DNA of 64,000 bases from the NCBI RefSeq assembly GCF_000003815.2, contig NC_049992.1, forward strand, positions 10,218,755 to 10,282,754, in the 5' to 3' direction. The notes beneath the pieces are model-generated. The model was not told where the DNA came from and ran no database searches. It saw only the letters and a list, made by a program, of their open reading frames with translations. The translations under genes and the position numbers were made by a program. Below, piece by piece: positions 51,026 to 63,729 of the stretch. The stretch comes from Branchiostoma floridae (Eukaryota; Chordata; Leptocardii; Amphioxiformes; Branchiostomatidae). The stretch's first letter is position 1, and each line of letters starts with the position of its first letter.

Positions 51026-54000
51026 TCACATCACGTCCACGAAGAATTCACACGGGTTGCCCATGGCCATGCGGAAGGACTGTCTGCTCCCGCTGAGGTC
51101 GGCCGGCATGGCTGCTAGCTGGCCAGGTTTTGGAGGGAGGGGAGGGGGGAGCGGTGGGAGAGGGGGGAGGCTTCTCTCGCTGGGGGCTCGACTTCGCTTG
51201 CTGGTGCTGTCGGATTCACTTCCACTTCCGCCTGACTTATTGCCTCCATCTCCTTTAGTGCTTCTCTTTCCACTTCGGTTGGATCCGCTGCTTCCTGCGT
51301 GAAACAACGAAACACGTTAATCTTCGCCGCGGTCGTGTCACTGAGAGCAATCTGACACCAGAGATGAATCTTAAGTTTCTTAACAAACGGCAAACTGTGA
51401 CTTCTACCTACGTTTAGTGAAACTAAAGACAGGTGCAGTGGTCATTACTACATATCTTACATTAGCAATAACTTACAAGGTGAATTCTATACTAAGCAGT
51501 GCGTCCTTCCTGTTTAGTGAGGTTACATCTATCAGGAGTGTTTACTATTTGTGACTTTAAGAGTGTACAAGGGTGCAACTGAAACGTGGTGCATACTACA
51601 TCTAGAGGCAGCTGTTATGTGAGAAAGATGCAAGTTAGCCAGCCACAGCTATGCAAAATTAGTTGAACACAATGTACACGTAAATGTAATGAAAACATTA
51701 GAAGAAATGCCTATGTCACACAAAAGAACAAAACGTCATGGATAATACAGGTCAAATGATGAAGCAAAGGAGCACTAAAGGCTAGAAGAAGTAACACAAC
51801 ATTAGAAACAGAGGGTATAAGGCATGAAAACACAGACATTTTGTGAAAAGAATGGTTTAAACACACAAAGATGCAGAAACTAAGAGAAGTAACACACAAA
51901 GACGCTGATTAGGCAACAAGCATCACCTGACCACAAGACTACTGGTCAAAGGCGACAGTCTCTTTACTTTTTACAAATTCATCTCTGGCTCTTTTGCTTA
52001 TCTCTTATTTTCACAAAATTCTCCAATTGTAAAAACTAGAAAAAAATAAGGAAACAAAATCAACAATATGGCTGCCAAGCCTTTTAACATACGGTTGCGT
52101 ATTCAAGGATCCATCATGCATCTGACACACGATATAAACATCGTTCAATATGCGAGCGGCCCCATGGTCAGGATACGCATACGTGCGGCCCACCATGCAT
52201 TACTACTGACCGTGCGAAGCATGCATTAGACAAGGAAAGTGCAAACCATGCAAGTGAGGAAGTTTTCGTACATCATTAGGTTTGAAGGTAACGAAGGTGG
52301 GAGTGGGTCTCTTACAACACTGCTCCTCTAAAGCATGGGTGCAGACAGAGAGAACAGACGTTATTGTCAGACAGTGCAAGACAAGCATGGTTCTCCCCTC
52401 ACTGCGCAACCTGCTGCAACACCCCATCCTTCACCATCAAACAATGCATCAACTTTGAAAACAATCAGGTAGCTATGGAAACTTCCAAAGAGGGGCCATG
52501 ACTTGAAAAAGGTTGTATTATATTCATGGCCCCCCTTTTGTACACAATGTTGGTTACATCTTCTGCAACAAATGTAAAGGCTTCTGACTATTACACTGCT
52601 TCTGGAGGGGTGTGCAGGTTGGAATGCTCAGATTGTGGGAGATAGTAAAAGATGAGAACAAGTACAAGGCAACAACGCATTCACAAGCGAAAAAACAAGC
52701 AATTCTGCACCATGGAGTAAACATTCCACAAAGTAGTAAGGGGCACAGGGGTTCAATCAGCGTACTTCCAACGTTTTTTAGAAGCAACTTCTCTTCAAAA
52801 GCCATTGTCCCATTCCATGTCATTTCCATAATATTCAGACTGGTAAATGAAAGCTGTTCACTGTGGAAAATGTTGGCTGCTTTAATAAGTATGACCAGGT
52901 CACAAATCAGCAAGCTGACAAGATCCTGGTGTGTAATTTCTTTTTTTTTTTTAATTGGGTTTTCAAATAAACAAAAACATACTAACTTGGGGAACCATCC
53001 AACAGAATGATAATAATAGTACAAATTGAATACCTGAAGATTTGTGTACAATTCTTTGTACATGTACTTGCAATTGAGATCTGAATCAATGATAAACCAG
53101 TTGCATCCTTGTCAAGTCAGGATTTAACACACGCTTGTCATCTCTAAACAGTGTTATTTTGGACACCCTCTAACGGACCAACATTTTCCCAGTTTGGCTA
53201 AACAGCTGCAGTAGGCAAACACGCCAGATGCACGGAGCAAGCGAAAACCGGGGGAAAGAAGGAAGGATTTGCCTGGCAAACAGAGCGACCTGATTCTAGT
53301 GAGTGCGAGCCAGGGTCCACCGAGATGCACGTGTCTGGAAGAAATCAGACAAGCCAGAGAAGTTGGTGTTAGAAAAAACTCCCAGGCTCGACAGTCCCCA
53401 GGAATGGCTGCTCCAGGTAGCAATGTTCCCACCAGATGAAAGTTCAACTCACACGTTTGGGTTGGCCCGTTAAGGAAGGTGGCAGACTGTTGACACGAAG
53501 GCAAGGGAGGCTGGTCAAGAAGGAGTAACATGCTGAGGCAGCGGCCTTATCTTTCAGGACGTTACCATTCTTTGTCATCGACGTCTGAAATTTGGATAAC
53601 CCTACAGGAAAATTTCTCTGTCATTGACTAGAATTTCTACTTGCCTTTCTTTCATCAAATGTCCAGCACCATCAATCTGCCCCATTGTTATAGGAATAGC
53701 AAAGGTTTGTTGGTTTGAAATAAAAAAAAAGCCCAGCTCCCAAAGAAAAACCTCTTTTTCATGCACTTTTTATTGCCTATGTGAAGAGACCACCACCTTC
53801 CTTAAGAGCGCCGCTGAAAAAACTTCAACCAGACACATGGTCCTTTATTTTTCCAGAATTTCTAGACCAAGGCTTGCTGAGGAATGATTCACTAAAGCAA
53901 TTAATACAAAGGTAAGAAATCACCATGGGCTATTCACACAACATAACCAATTGCAAATGTCATTCAAAACTCCAAAATGTTGGAAGGTATCTTTAAAGCC

Positions 54001-54262
54001 TCACCAGGACTGCCACTATGTTGGCTGGCTGTTCCTTCCCTGTAGTTTGGAGCGTACGGAGGTGCGTCGATGGAGTACGGCCCGGGTGGGACGGCGTACC
54101 CTGCAGTTTTGGGCTGGTAAACACCCGTGTAGGGCAGGTGGCTGCCCGGGATGGGCATGTGGGGACCGACCAGTGCCCAGGGTGCCCCGGGAAGGGGAGC
54201 GAGAGTGTCCTGGTCAGTTTCACTGCTTCCTTCCCGGTCCTCTAGCGACAAGTTGGCCATGT
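51026..54262 (-). CDS. DVL C-terminal exons (proline-rich tail)
   Basis: Exon 54005-54262 starts [18 protein letters not shown] and is rich in Pro, Gly and Tyr ([16 protein letters not shown]), ending [10 protein letters not shown]. Exon 51026-51294 continues [18 protein letters not shown], then [17 protein letters not shown], a polyproline SH3-ligand-like run ([16 protein letters not shown]), and the family-invariant [20 protein letters not shown] end. The plus (template) strand of the polyproline codons is a G-rich tract at about 51125-51170. Confidence 0.95.
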
Positions 54263-57200
54263 CTGAAAGGCAGAGAATTGAAATACACTCTCATCAAAGT
54301 GTATACGAAAATAACACTTCAATTATGAAAAGATGCAATACTTGTCATTCCTGTTAAATATCTGCCTAGTCTAGAGATATTCCTTCAAACTGTCACTTAA
54401 TTCCTTCATGTAAGGTTAAAGGAGAGGGTAGACTTGGTCTGCGATGATGATGATGAAGTTTAAAGCTGATATGATGCAGTTGGTCTTTTGGTCCCTTACA
54501 CAGTTACAGAACAGAAAAAAAGCACAGGAAACAAATCACTTCCTGGCATCCCTTAGTAGAGGGAACAAATCTAACTAGGCTGAAGTGTTTTAAATGGGAC
54601 CTACCCCTGTTGACCTGCGAGAGGTCGCCAAAGATGTAGTAGCACTGTTCTGAGAAGGTGATTTTGTTGACTGTGTGCCTGATGTAGCCTGCCTTCAGCA
54701 TCTGAGAGGCGTATCTCCTGGCCTCTCTCCGGTCGTTGAACCCTTCCACGTGGGTGTGTAACCAGTCTACTACATCTGAACCTGGGGACACACGAAGTGT
54801 GGGGGGAAAGTCAGTCACAAATGCATTACTAAAAGGTAGTTAATGGTGCTTCATCCACGATCTGCTGTTTTTTAGTATGGTATTTAGGGATATCAAGTCG
54901 ACGGACACGTGGTTTCAAATTGCAATACACAGGGCGTATTTTCAAAATATTGCAGTTTGAAACCACCGCCATTGACTTGATATCCCTAATACCCTGTTTT
55001 TAAAGACAACAGATATTTGTTACCCAGCGGATAAAGGTGAACTAACGTTACATGTACTATTATTAAACTACTATTTTTACCCTAACAAACCATTCTTCTG
55101 TGTATATTTTGTATGCAGGACTAGAAATTTGTGTCTACTGACTGTAGTGCTAGGACTTACCTGGGTTTGCACAGGTACAGAAAGGAAAACAAATATCTTA
55201 ATCCTGTGCAACCATTAGTGTACCTTGGTATTCCTAAGCAGATGGATTCATGAGCTGGAACCACAATCAGCTTCTTCAGGAGATCAATTTTTCTGAAGAT
55301 TTCTCCATAAAGGTGGTATCTCACTGTGCTTGAGGCACCGGTGTGGCACTGTGGGGTTTGTTCACTGCTGCACTGTTTTGTTATTTTCGCTGACCTTTTT
55401 AGAATTAAGATATTGCGTAATACGTAAAAATATAACTCAGAAGACAACAAAATACACAAAACATAACTTAATCTATTCTTTATCTTTGTAACTCAATGAG
55501 TAATCATTTGAAACCCCGTAGTGACACACCGGTGCCCCAAGTGCAGCAAAATAACACCTTAAGAAAAGTGACAGAATGTTACTCACCTATGAAGGCATTT
55601 GGTATGGTTATTTTCAGCCACATTCTGTCGCGGATGTCCAGTCCGGAGTCCGGCGAGGCCATGACCTTGACAATGGAGGACATGTCCGTGTTGATCGACA
55701 ACGGCATCTCATCGTACCCTGCAGTGACAAGAAGTTTTCTTTAATTACACTTTCCACAACATCTTATCTATACGATCACATGTGTCAACACAGAGACATT
55801 GATTATACAACTTTAAAGTCTATCTACATGATGGTATATAATATAACAGCTTCTTGTTCCAAAGATGTCTCAATGCCCCCCTCCCCCATCCCTACCTCCA
55901 AAGGTAGCTTCTGTAGTTTCCACTGAAAACTCAGCTCCCATTATCCATCCCTCAATACCATTTCTGGTGACTGAGATTTTGCTGTGCACTCCTACACTGC
56001 CCTGCACTCATCTATGCACCAAAATCTACATTTCGTAAAGCAGGATTTGGCAATAAAGGGGTTAAAATCTGCTTTACAGAGTTTTTGAACTACGAACATG
56101 GCGGTCAACTTCAGTCCATTGGTGCCCTAGCCTGGACTGTCTTCTCCTGCTTCTTTTAGAACTAAGACTTTTCAAGTGACGGCTCAAGAATGCTTGGTAT
56201 GGGACGTGTTTGCTCGTTTGCTTAGAAGACTGCCAATCAACGCACGCAGGATGAACGCTGTATGGAAGATCCCAAACCTCGGCATATCAGAATTACATCC
56301 TTCTCATAACTTCTTCATCTGATTTCTGTCATAACATTTTTACATGATCATAAAAAAACAAGACAACCTGTGTAATATCTGGGTTAGTTTGTTGTTGGAC
56401 AGATTTTGGTTTCTTCACACCAAAGCTAAGCCTTGTAAGAGTCCATAAATGTCCAGGTTGGGGGATCAGCAACTTCCTGTGAAGAAGGGCTTATGTAACC
56501 AAAGTGCTGGATCCCTGCTAAGTTATGTGCAGCAAGACAAACAGACCTGACCCTAAGGCAACAACAGAGNNNNNNNNNNNNNNNNNNNNNNNNNNNNNNN
56601 NNNNNNNNNNNNNNNNNNNNNNNNNNNNNNNNNNNNNNNNNNNNNNNNNNNNNNNNNNNNNNNNNNNNNNNNNNNNNNNNNNNNNNNNNNNNNNNNNNNN
56701 NNNNNNNNNNAGGCAGTTGATATCATATTGTAACCTATTCTACAAAATACTAGGAAATAATGCTTGGAAATACTACCTTTGAAAAGGCCTTGATACTCCT
56801 CATGTTCACGAAATATTGTGGTGAAAAATTTGGCTCTATTTCTCAGCATGTTACATGATACACACAGTGCCTTTTAGACCTCAACTGTACTCACCTATAA
56901 ATTATCTAATCCAAGACAATTCATTAGTAGACTAAGGGACAACTCGTCAATTAGTTTTTCGCACCATTTCCAACAATTAGCAATTAATTACAATGTGCTA
57001 ATAACAGTTCCCCTCCCATTCTGATATAAATGGGCCAAAGACAACACCTCAGAAAATGTGGTAGTCAGACACAAAAGAAAACGTCCCTCCCCTCTCATTA
57101 AGAGTTTACAAAAGGGAGCATGTTTTCCTCTTGTATAAACTGTCTAGAGTGTGACTATATCCTACATACATTTTCAACCCTGCCAATGTCACAACTGTTC

Positions 57201-60200
57201 AAAATTATGTTTAAAGGTCAGCCAACAACACTGGTAAGGTTGAATGCTTGACACACTAGTTCCTTTTTTGCCGCTATGACTTTGAGAAATACGAATTGTG
57301 CTAAATCTTACTCAAAACTGTACACAAACTTCCGACCACACTAAAACTATGTGACCTCAGTTGCCAAATTGAGGTGACAAAAACTGGGCCTTCCCAACCC
57401 CGACCAAATTCTACCCTGTAACTGTTTATGTCTCTGAAGACCGCATCAAAAAAACTCTATAACCCTATAAAAACATGCACAACTTGCAAACTTTGCTTAC
57501 CAGAAGTAAGTTCTACCTCACTTGTTATGTCAAATAATTACGTTAGCATTACTAACATGACACATCACGCACAAGTTTGGACTGAAGCCTACCTTTGCAG
57601 AGCATCTTCCCACCAAACCGTAATGCTACCACAACCCACGGGCAACCAACCATCTACAGAAGAGACTCCCAGCGATGTTCATTCATGTGCAAATTGACAA
57701 GTATTTGTCTAATCCTGCTGAACAAGACCACAGGGCCCCCATGCATGGGAGAACAGTCTTCTTACCTTTGTGCGCGCCCCTTGTGGGGTGACCTGCTCGC
57801 CCCATGGGAACAAAACGCCCCTATCAGGTGGACAGTCAGATTAAGGGGGAGGGGGGCACAGCAACAGAGGGCTAGTCATGAGGGACCAGGTGTGGCACTT
57901 TAAAAACTTAAATGCAAAGCCCCACCATAGACTATGGGTAGAGGGGGCAAGGCACAGCAAGTAGCCAAGGGACCAGGTGGGCCACTTTTAGCTCTGATGT
58001 GATGGCAAACTACTGATTCTAGGGAGGGGAGCACAGCACACTCATGGCACCAGGTGTGCCCCTTTCAAACCGGAGCTGTACAGAACTAGTGCAGACTGAT
58101 GGGGTAGGCACAGGGCCATGACAGGGTCAGGCAGCCTCACATCACTAGCAGCCCAGAAACTGTTTATTCCCAAGTACTTTGACCTGACCCTGAAGTGGAT
58201 CTAGGTTGAAAAAGAAGACTTTCTCCTGCTCTCACTGACAATGGCTAATTCCACAGATTTCCAGGCACGTTGAACACTTCAAAGTATAAGGCACAATGAA
58301 GTTTGCTGATAATTCAGCATTTGATTCATTCCTGCTTGGTTAAAAAAGTAACAGGACAAAGTGGCTGTTAGCAGCTAGTAGCATCTCTTTCACTTTTGCG
58401 TGCATAACTTTGACCTCGCCAAATGCTACAAACTTCTGTAACTAACTACCCGTGGGAAACTTTCAGATTACCTTTTGGTTGTGATAATCCAATTTACAAA
58501 AAAGCAGACTTAAAATACAGTTCTTTCTCATCATCACCTGCGACAACTAATTTTGTTAGCTCATTCTTTCTTTAGACATCACAATGTGCCATTTCATTTG
58601 CATGATTTGACTGAGTTTTAATATTTTCCATATGTGAACGATCTGGTTTCAGGTTCTCAGAGATGTCAAAATAATTAAGATTTTTCCCCTGACATAAGCA
58701 GCAAGTTCCCTCAAGTGTCAGGGGGTTGCACAATGGCGGAAACCATGATTTTAAACATTTGCCAGCATGACACAAAGCTTAGATATTGAGACTTTAGCTT
58801 GAATACTGTCAGGACTAGGGGTAGGTATGGGTTTTTATTGTTGGACCGGTTCGGAAAAACTTGACCTGAAAAAATTCCGTGGATCAGATGTTGGAACAAT
58901 CAGCAAATGAACAGATTATACCAACACAACATCCTCTGGACATGGACCGTACTTGGACCTGAAATTTTTGTATCAGTACCCACCACTAGTCAGGACGGGA
59001 TGGGAGACCCGGCACATCCGCATCTTGTATTCAGCTAGAAGAAATGGTATGCCACCCCTTAAGGGAAGGTTTAACCCCAACGGTGCTGTAATACACCGTA
59101 TGACTCTACTATTACTACTACTACTTAGCCTGAGTACCATCCTCCGTAGTGACCACTGGCTCAACACTTTCGCTTGCTAACCAGCTAACTACTACTGTCC
59201 GGATGACTTACTTTCCGACTCCGGTATGGAGGAGGTGATAGAGGATGAAGTTGACGTCATGGTACTCATGGAGGGACTGATGGCTGGCCGCCCACCTGGG
59301 TAGTCTTCTGTGGGATACAACATGCACCATGGGTCACTTGGGACAAACTTCTTCATGTGAAATCATCACAACTTTAAATCTAAGATAGAGCCATCATGTT
59401 TGCAGTGTCATTGCATATCATTAGGCCATGTTAATGTGATTATATGGATGACATCCGCACGCGTATCAGTTTTTGGCCATTTTCAAAAATAAAGAGTTTT
59501 AAACCATACTGTTAATTGTACAAAACAAAGTGAGCAAAGACAAGCAGTAGTATGCAAAAAAATATCGGAAAATGTATATTATTGTAATAGAATGGCAAGG
59601 CCAATTCTAAGGTCAGAAACAAATTATCTATTGTTTGGTATACCATACTCTATGTTTTCAACCTTCCTGGCCAATTAGATTTCATACTAAAGTCAATTTT
59701 TTTTGGGCCAAACTTTTTGTTTTATTCACACACTTGCATCCAGTTTTGAGGTTCCCAGAGGATGGCATCCATATAATCAAATCAATATGGTCTTATTCAA
59801 TGAAGCTTAGAACACTCTGAGACAAAAATATCACAGTATTACATAGCATCATAAGAGACTTTTCATTACTAAGAACTTACCAGTTGTCAAAAATAGTGTA
59901 GCATGAAAGGAGAATACAAGATTTTTTAAAAATGGCAAACACATTAATTCCATGAACGTCAGGCTAGCCCTAACCACACTCAAGCTCAAGAACAGAAAGA
60001 GAAACTGGTATTTAATAGGACAATGATAATACATCAGGTTGTGAAAGTGCTTTTCTACACACAAATGACTGATGAGCTTTCCATCCTACTAGTACTACAA
60101 TCCACATCAGTTTTAAGTCTTAAATAATAAAAGAAATGTAAGAAAAAACACAGGTAAAATCTAATAACTACATTTGAGTCACAGCAAATATCAAAGTTAA

Positions 60201-63200
60201 GAAACCAACTCAAGTTTAAATTTTTCCTCAAAAACATCTGCAAACTTCAGGCCTTCATATCAGTAAAAATTGTATCTAACAGTTAGGCAAGGGACAGAAG
60301 TTAGGGAAAGGCAAAAGAACAACAAAACATCTTTCAAACGTAGTATGAAAGAAGGACAAAGATCACCAGGGGTGCTGTTGTTAGCTACAGACAAGGCTGG
60401 CAAAGTTGCAGTGCGTACAAAGACGTAACTAAACAAACACCCGTTTATGTCTGAACTGTTTTGATCATAGAAAGGGCGGAGAGACATAATAATGTTATGC
60501 TTACATTCTTTCTATTCTGATACAATTCACAAACCAGGAAAATGGACACAAGGAAACAAGGATCCTCCACCTATACCTTGAGATGGTTTAGTCCACCTGT
60601 GCATCTCAATGGCAACATTTACTACTTTGTAGTGTCATAGGAAAAATTAATTTCGGCGATTTTCACGACGATTGGAATTGGCTGACGGAAAAAAAATTCG
60701 AGCTGGCTAAAGCCCTGGTTGGTGGGCAGGGCCTTGGGAGCACATAAAGGGACCACTGTTTTTATACGTACATACGTCTTTTAACGCAGCCAATCTTTGC
60801 CCTAAACGGGTGGTGGTGTGAAAGTTACGTCTTGTACGTACGTACCAGCCTTGCACGTGTGATACGGCAATGATCGGTGGGGATCAATGCTGATTTGTGT
60901 ATGGCAACACAGACAGTTACACTGTGTCTGAAACAGGGCGGGCAACTGGTTTTGAACTTTAGGCGTACTGTAGTTACAGGAAACAGCTGGAAGAACAAGA
61001 GATGGTAGGGAGGGAGGGGGGAGACATCGAAAAATGAGATGATCTACAAGAGCAGTCTAAAGAGAGTGGATGGGTGAAATACCAAAATATTTGGAAACAG
61101 AAAAGCTTTGATTACCATGAAAAGCTACTTTGAGTGATACTGTTGATGGAAAGAACAAAAGAGAAAAATGAAAATGATTGAGAGTTCATCAAATTTTTTT
61201 AATGTAGGCAAGATATAGAGTCCATTTCATCATTGAGTATGGCCAACCCCTTTTGCCAAGTGCAGTAATCCAAGCCTGCAGACTGTGCTACAAACTGGAA
61301 GAAACCAATTGGTAGAAATAGGTACAGGTGTGTTTAACACTCGTTTGTCAGCTTTTATACTTTTACTGGACTTTTCAAAGCAGACAGCCACACTTAAGTT
61401 GAAAAAAAAAGAGAAAAAAAAAAAAAGATGATGTACTAAAAGTTCACCAACACACGGACACGGATCTTGGGAACAGGAGTACTTACGCCTCATAGCGGCT
61501 GTATGAGACACCCATGCAGCAGGGTCTATCGGCCTTATGGGTTCCGCTGCTGGGAAAATGATAATGCCAGTAAAGCCACCATTTTATATCACTACATTAC
61601 ATGTCATTTGGCAAGTCAACAGGCTGGCAATGGAACTTTGTGCTGTGCTGATATGGACTGAATGTTCAGTTGTTTCTACAATGCCTTGGAGTGAAGCCAT
61701 CTCTGTAGGCATACCAATGTGTTAAAAACATTCAAAAGTTGATGTTAGAGACACACCAATTGATTACCAATTGATAGCCACATTTTGAAAGCCCTTCAGG
61801 TAGAAAAAAAGTGCTTGAACATATTTTTTACCTCCATGAAAAATGGAGGTATAGTTTAAGGTGTGTCTGTCTGTCTGTCTGTCTAAAACCTGTATTATGT
61901 TAACACACACACAAACCACAGCCTGTTCACCCAGCCATTTGTTGACTTCCTTGGCGAGTGTGTCCAACCAAAATTTACGTGTCAAAGCTGCAGTGTGANN
62001 NNNNNNNNNNNNNNNNNNNNNNNNNNNNNNNNNNNNNNNNNNNNNNNNNNNNNNNNNNNNNNNNNNNNNNNNNNNNNNNNNNNNNNNNNNNNNNNNNNNN
62101 NNNNNNNNNNNNNNNNNNNNNNNNNNNNNNNNNNNNNNNNNNNNNNNNNNNNNNNNNNNNNNNNNNNNNNNNNNNNNNNNNNNNNNNNNNNNNNNNNNNN
62201 NNNNNNNNNNNNNNNNNNNNNNNNNNNNNNNNNNNNNNNNNNNNNNNNNNNNNNNNNNNNNNNNNNNNNNNNNNNNNNNNNNNNNNNNNNNNNNNNNNNN
62301 NNNNNNNNNNNNNNNNNNNNNNNNNNNNNNNNNNNNNNNNNNNNNNNNNNNNNNNNNNNNNNNNNNNNNNNNNNNNNNNNNNNNNNNNNNNNNNNNNNNN
62401 NNNNNNNNNNNNNNNNNNNNNNNNNNNNNNNNNNNNNNNNNNNNNNNNNNNTGTAAATGATGGTAGCATGTGTGTAATACTTACATCTTGGTATTGTGAA
62501 GTACCCTCTTGGCTCAGGATTCCAACATTGGGCAACCACTAGTTTGATAGGACTGCAAAACAAGGAGTAACAACAATGGTTTTTACTAGTATTCTTTACT
62601 CAATGAGATAATGTGTGTGCAAAGATAAAGTAAACCAAAATTCATTCCCTCCTTTTCTCACCTGCTGTATTATATCATTGGCAGCAAAGACAAAAGTGGA
62701 AAGACAGAAAGAAAGTGAGATAGAAAAATCCATCAGAGCACAAATATCAACAATGTTCAAGAGAGGCCTATAAAGTAGCACAGCTTTAGAAGTATTTTCT
62801 CCTTTCCAACAGTTGCGCGTTATCTTACCCTGGTTTATGTACAATCTCGCGTAATACTCGGACAGCGTCGTCGTTGCTCATGTTTTCGAAGTTGACGTCG
62901 TTGACCTGAAGAAGCATGTCTCCCGGCTCGATCCGCCCGTCTAATGCAACAGCTCCTCTGTGAAGATTGAGGTTAAACTTTCGTGAAGTATAAGCAAAAA
63001 TATACCAGACTACACTCGAAAACAAGTAATTATGCAGTTAAGGAGCTTGTGTAGAGCGAAATATTACTGGCAACATTTTTTTAGTTTTAACTGGTCAATT
63101 GCCTCAAGGTATAACAGACAAGTTTTGCGCAGAAAGCACAGCCTATGTAAGACTGGACTGCTAGATTTGACTCACTCAAACTGAGGCAGACCCATACTCT

Positions 63201-63729
63201 GATGGATAAGGTATATGTATGTATGTATAATGCATAAACATTTACATGCTACGCTTTATATACAAGGATGCAAGGAGTATGTACTTTAAGAACATAATCT
63301 AGTAAATATCATTTGTATGACTGCAAGCATAGGAGCCAACTAAAACATATCTTTCATGTTATGCATTTTGAGATATTCTTCTACTAATAGAGTAAGCAAC
63401 CAGCATCCAATGCACACTAAAAACTGACAACTGCAAGGTCTCCTATTTCATAGCTTAATTGACACTGCACCCCAAAGTCTGTGTTTAGAGTATAGGGTGC
63501 CACTGCCTGTCAGCAAGTTTAACATTTATGTCAGGAGTCTCACCCTAGGTTATTAATCACCACGTCTTAAGTTACAAGAATGCTCCCTGCAACTTGTTGG
63601 AAAGTGAGAAAAACAGACTATAAGGAAAACAAACGGCATCCATTACTTACCCTTTCATGACCGAGCCCACATAAATTCCGCCGTCCTTGCCATCGCCCAC
63701 TATACTGATACCCAGGAAATTTACATTAT
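51026..63729 (-). CDS. Dishevelled (DVL), 3' nine exons; N-terminal DIX half beyond the window
   Basis: Exons in transcript order: 63651-63729, 62829-62957, 62485-62552, 61487-61546, 59212-59307, 55587-55718, 54605-54781, 54005-54262, 51026-51294. Phases agree throughout (about 421 residues). The product begins inside the PDZ domain (NFLGISIVG carboxylate loop; [38 protein letters not shown]). Then follow the [14 protein letters not shown] linker, a Ser/Thr-rich segment, the DEP domain ([20 protein letters not shown] through [19 protein letters not shown]), [12 protein letters not shown], a Tyr/Pro-rich region, a basic Ser-rich region, a polyproline run and the conserved C-terminus [11 protein letters not shown]. 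Dishevelled relays Frizzled signals: PDZ and DEP bind Frizzled, DEP drives planar-polarity membrane recruitment, DIX polymerises. The C-terminus is a known internal PDZ ligand. It is transcribed convergently with EXOSC5. Confidence 0.97.
54605..55718 (-). CDS. DVL DEP-domain exons
   Basis: Exon 55587-55718 gives [19 protein letters not shown] and NAFIG. Exon 54605-54781 gives the remainder, including [26 protein letters not shown] and [14 protein letters not shown]. The lysine in HTVNK corresponds to the residue changed in the Drosophila dsh1 planar-polarity allele (Lys417). The intron between the two exons (54782-55586) contains a foldback repeat. Confidence 0.95.
54878..55050. repeat. Foldback MITE, copy 2 (family at 2695-2921)
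   Basis: It shares AGTCGACGGAC, GCAGTTTGAAACCACCG, CATTGACTTGATATCCCTAA and GGATAAAGGTGAACTAACG with the first copy, but the left terminus is shortened. It ends with TAACGTTA (55043-55050). It lies in the DVL intron between the two DEP exons. Confidence 0.85.
56570..56710. other. Assembly gap (141 N)
   Basis: Undetermined bases in the 3.5-kb DVL intron 55719-59211. Confidence 0.99.
57862..58085. repeat. Degenerate tandem repeat in a DVL intron
   Basis: Three loosely similar units of about 80-90 bp, each containing AGGGG..CACAGCA and GGGACCAGGTGTGGCACTTT (variants GGGACCAGGTGGGCCACTTT and GGCACCAGGTGTGCCCCTTT). Confidence 0.5.
58815..58990. repeat. Foldback MITE (family at 37959-38263)
   Basis: It begins CTAGGGGTAGGTATGGGTTT and ends GTATCAGTACCCACCACTAG. 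The interior has GGACCGGTTCGGAAAAACTT and GACCTGAAATTTTTG as in the relative. It is shorter and more diverged than the 37959 copy. It abuts the repeat at 58993. Confidence 0.8.
58993..59110. mobile_element. Internally deleted copy of the 44435-44964 element
   Basis: It matches the left part of the long copy (CATCTTGTATTCAGCTAGAA, then GGTATGCCACCCCTTAAGGG and TTTAACCCCAACGGTGCTGT) and then passes straight into AATACACCGTATGACT, the right terminus of the long copy. About 400 bp of interior is missing. It lies in a DVL intron, 100 bp from exon 59212-59307. Confidence 0.7.
61827..61890 (+). repeat. Hairpin plus (TCTG)n repeat, copy 2
   Basis: TTTTTTACCTCCATGAAAAA followed by ATGGAGGTATAGTTTAAGG and GTGTGTCTGTCTGTCTGTCT. 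The ACCTCCAT...ATGGAGGT hairpin and microsatellite match the minus-orientation copy at 8930-9120. It lies in a DVL intron beside the largest gap. Confidence 0.7.
61999..62451. other. Assembly gap (453 N)
   Basis: The largest gap in the window, in the DVL intron between 61547 and 62484. The flanking exons join in frame (RS junction before [11 protein letters not shown]), so no constitutive exon need be missing. Confidence 0.99.
62829..63729 (-). CDS. DVL PDZ-domain exons
   Basis: Exon 63651-63729 carries the carboxylate-binding loop (FLGISIVG) and strand GGIYVGSVM. Exon 62829-62957 carries the rest to REIVHKPG, ending in phase 2. Together with the start of exon 62485-62552 ([11 protein letters not shown]) they complete the PDZ fold. 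The first PDZ strand must lie on an exon to the right of 64000. Sequence is very close to vertebrate DVLs. Confidence 0.95.

Noticed and set aside
51115-51393. 92-codon minus-strand ORF with Glu/Ala/Pro-rich text
   Set aside because: It is a shifted frame over the last DVL exon. The frame used matches the conserved dishevelled C-terminus.
52011-52196. Possible alternative DVL exon ([16 protein letters not shown]...) in the last intron
   Set aside because: The block is locally GC-richer, but no in-phase acceptor and donor pair was found and the neighbouring exons join without it.
57769-57823. Exon-like block in a DVL intron with a good minus-strand donor (AAAG|GTAAGA)
   Set aside because: The 55-nt block bounded by TGATAG and that donor does not fit the phase 1 to phase 1 intron, a stop lies in the compatible frame, and the flanking DVL exons already join into a normal protein.
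61958-62563. Long ORFs of up to 194 codons
   Set aside because: They consist almost wholly of undetermined bases. Only the short minus-strand segment 62485-62552 is real coding sequence (DVL).
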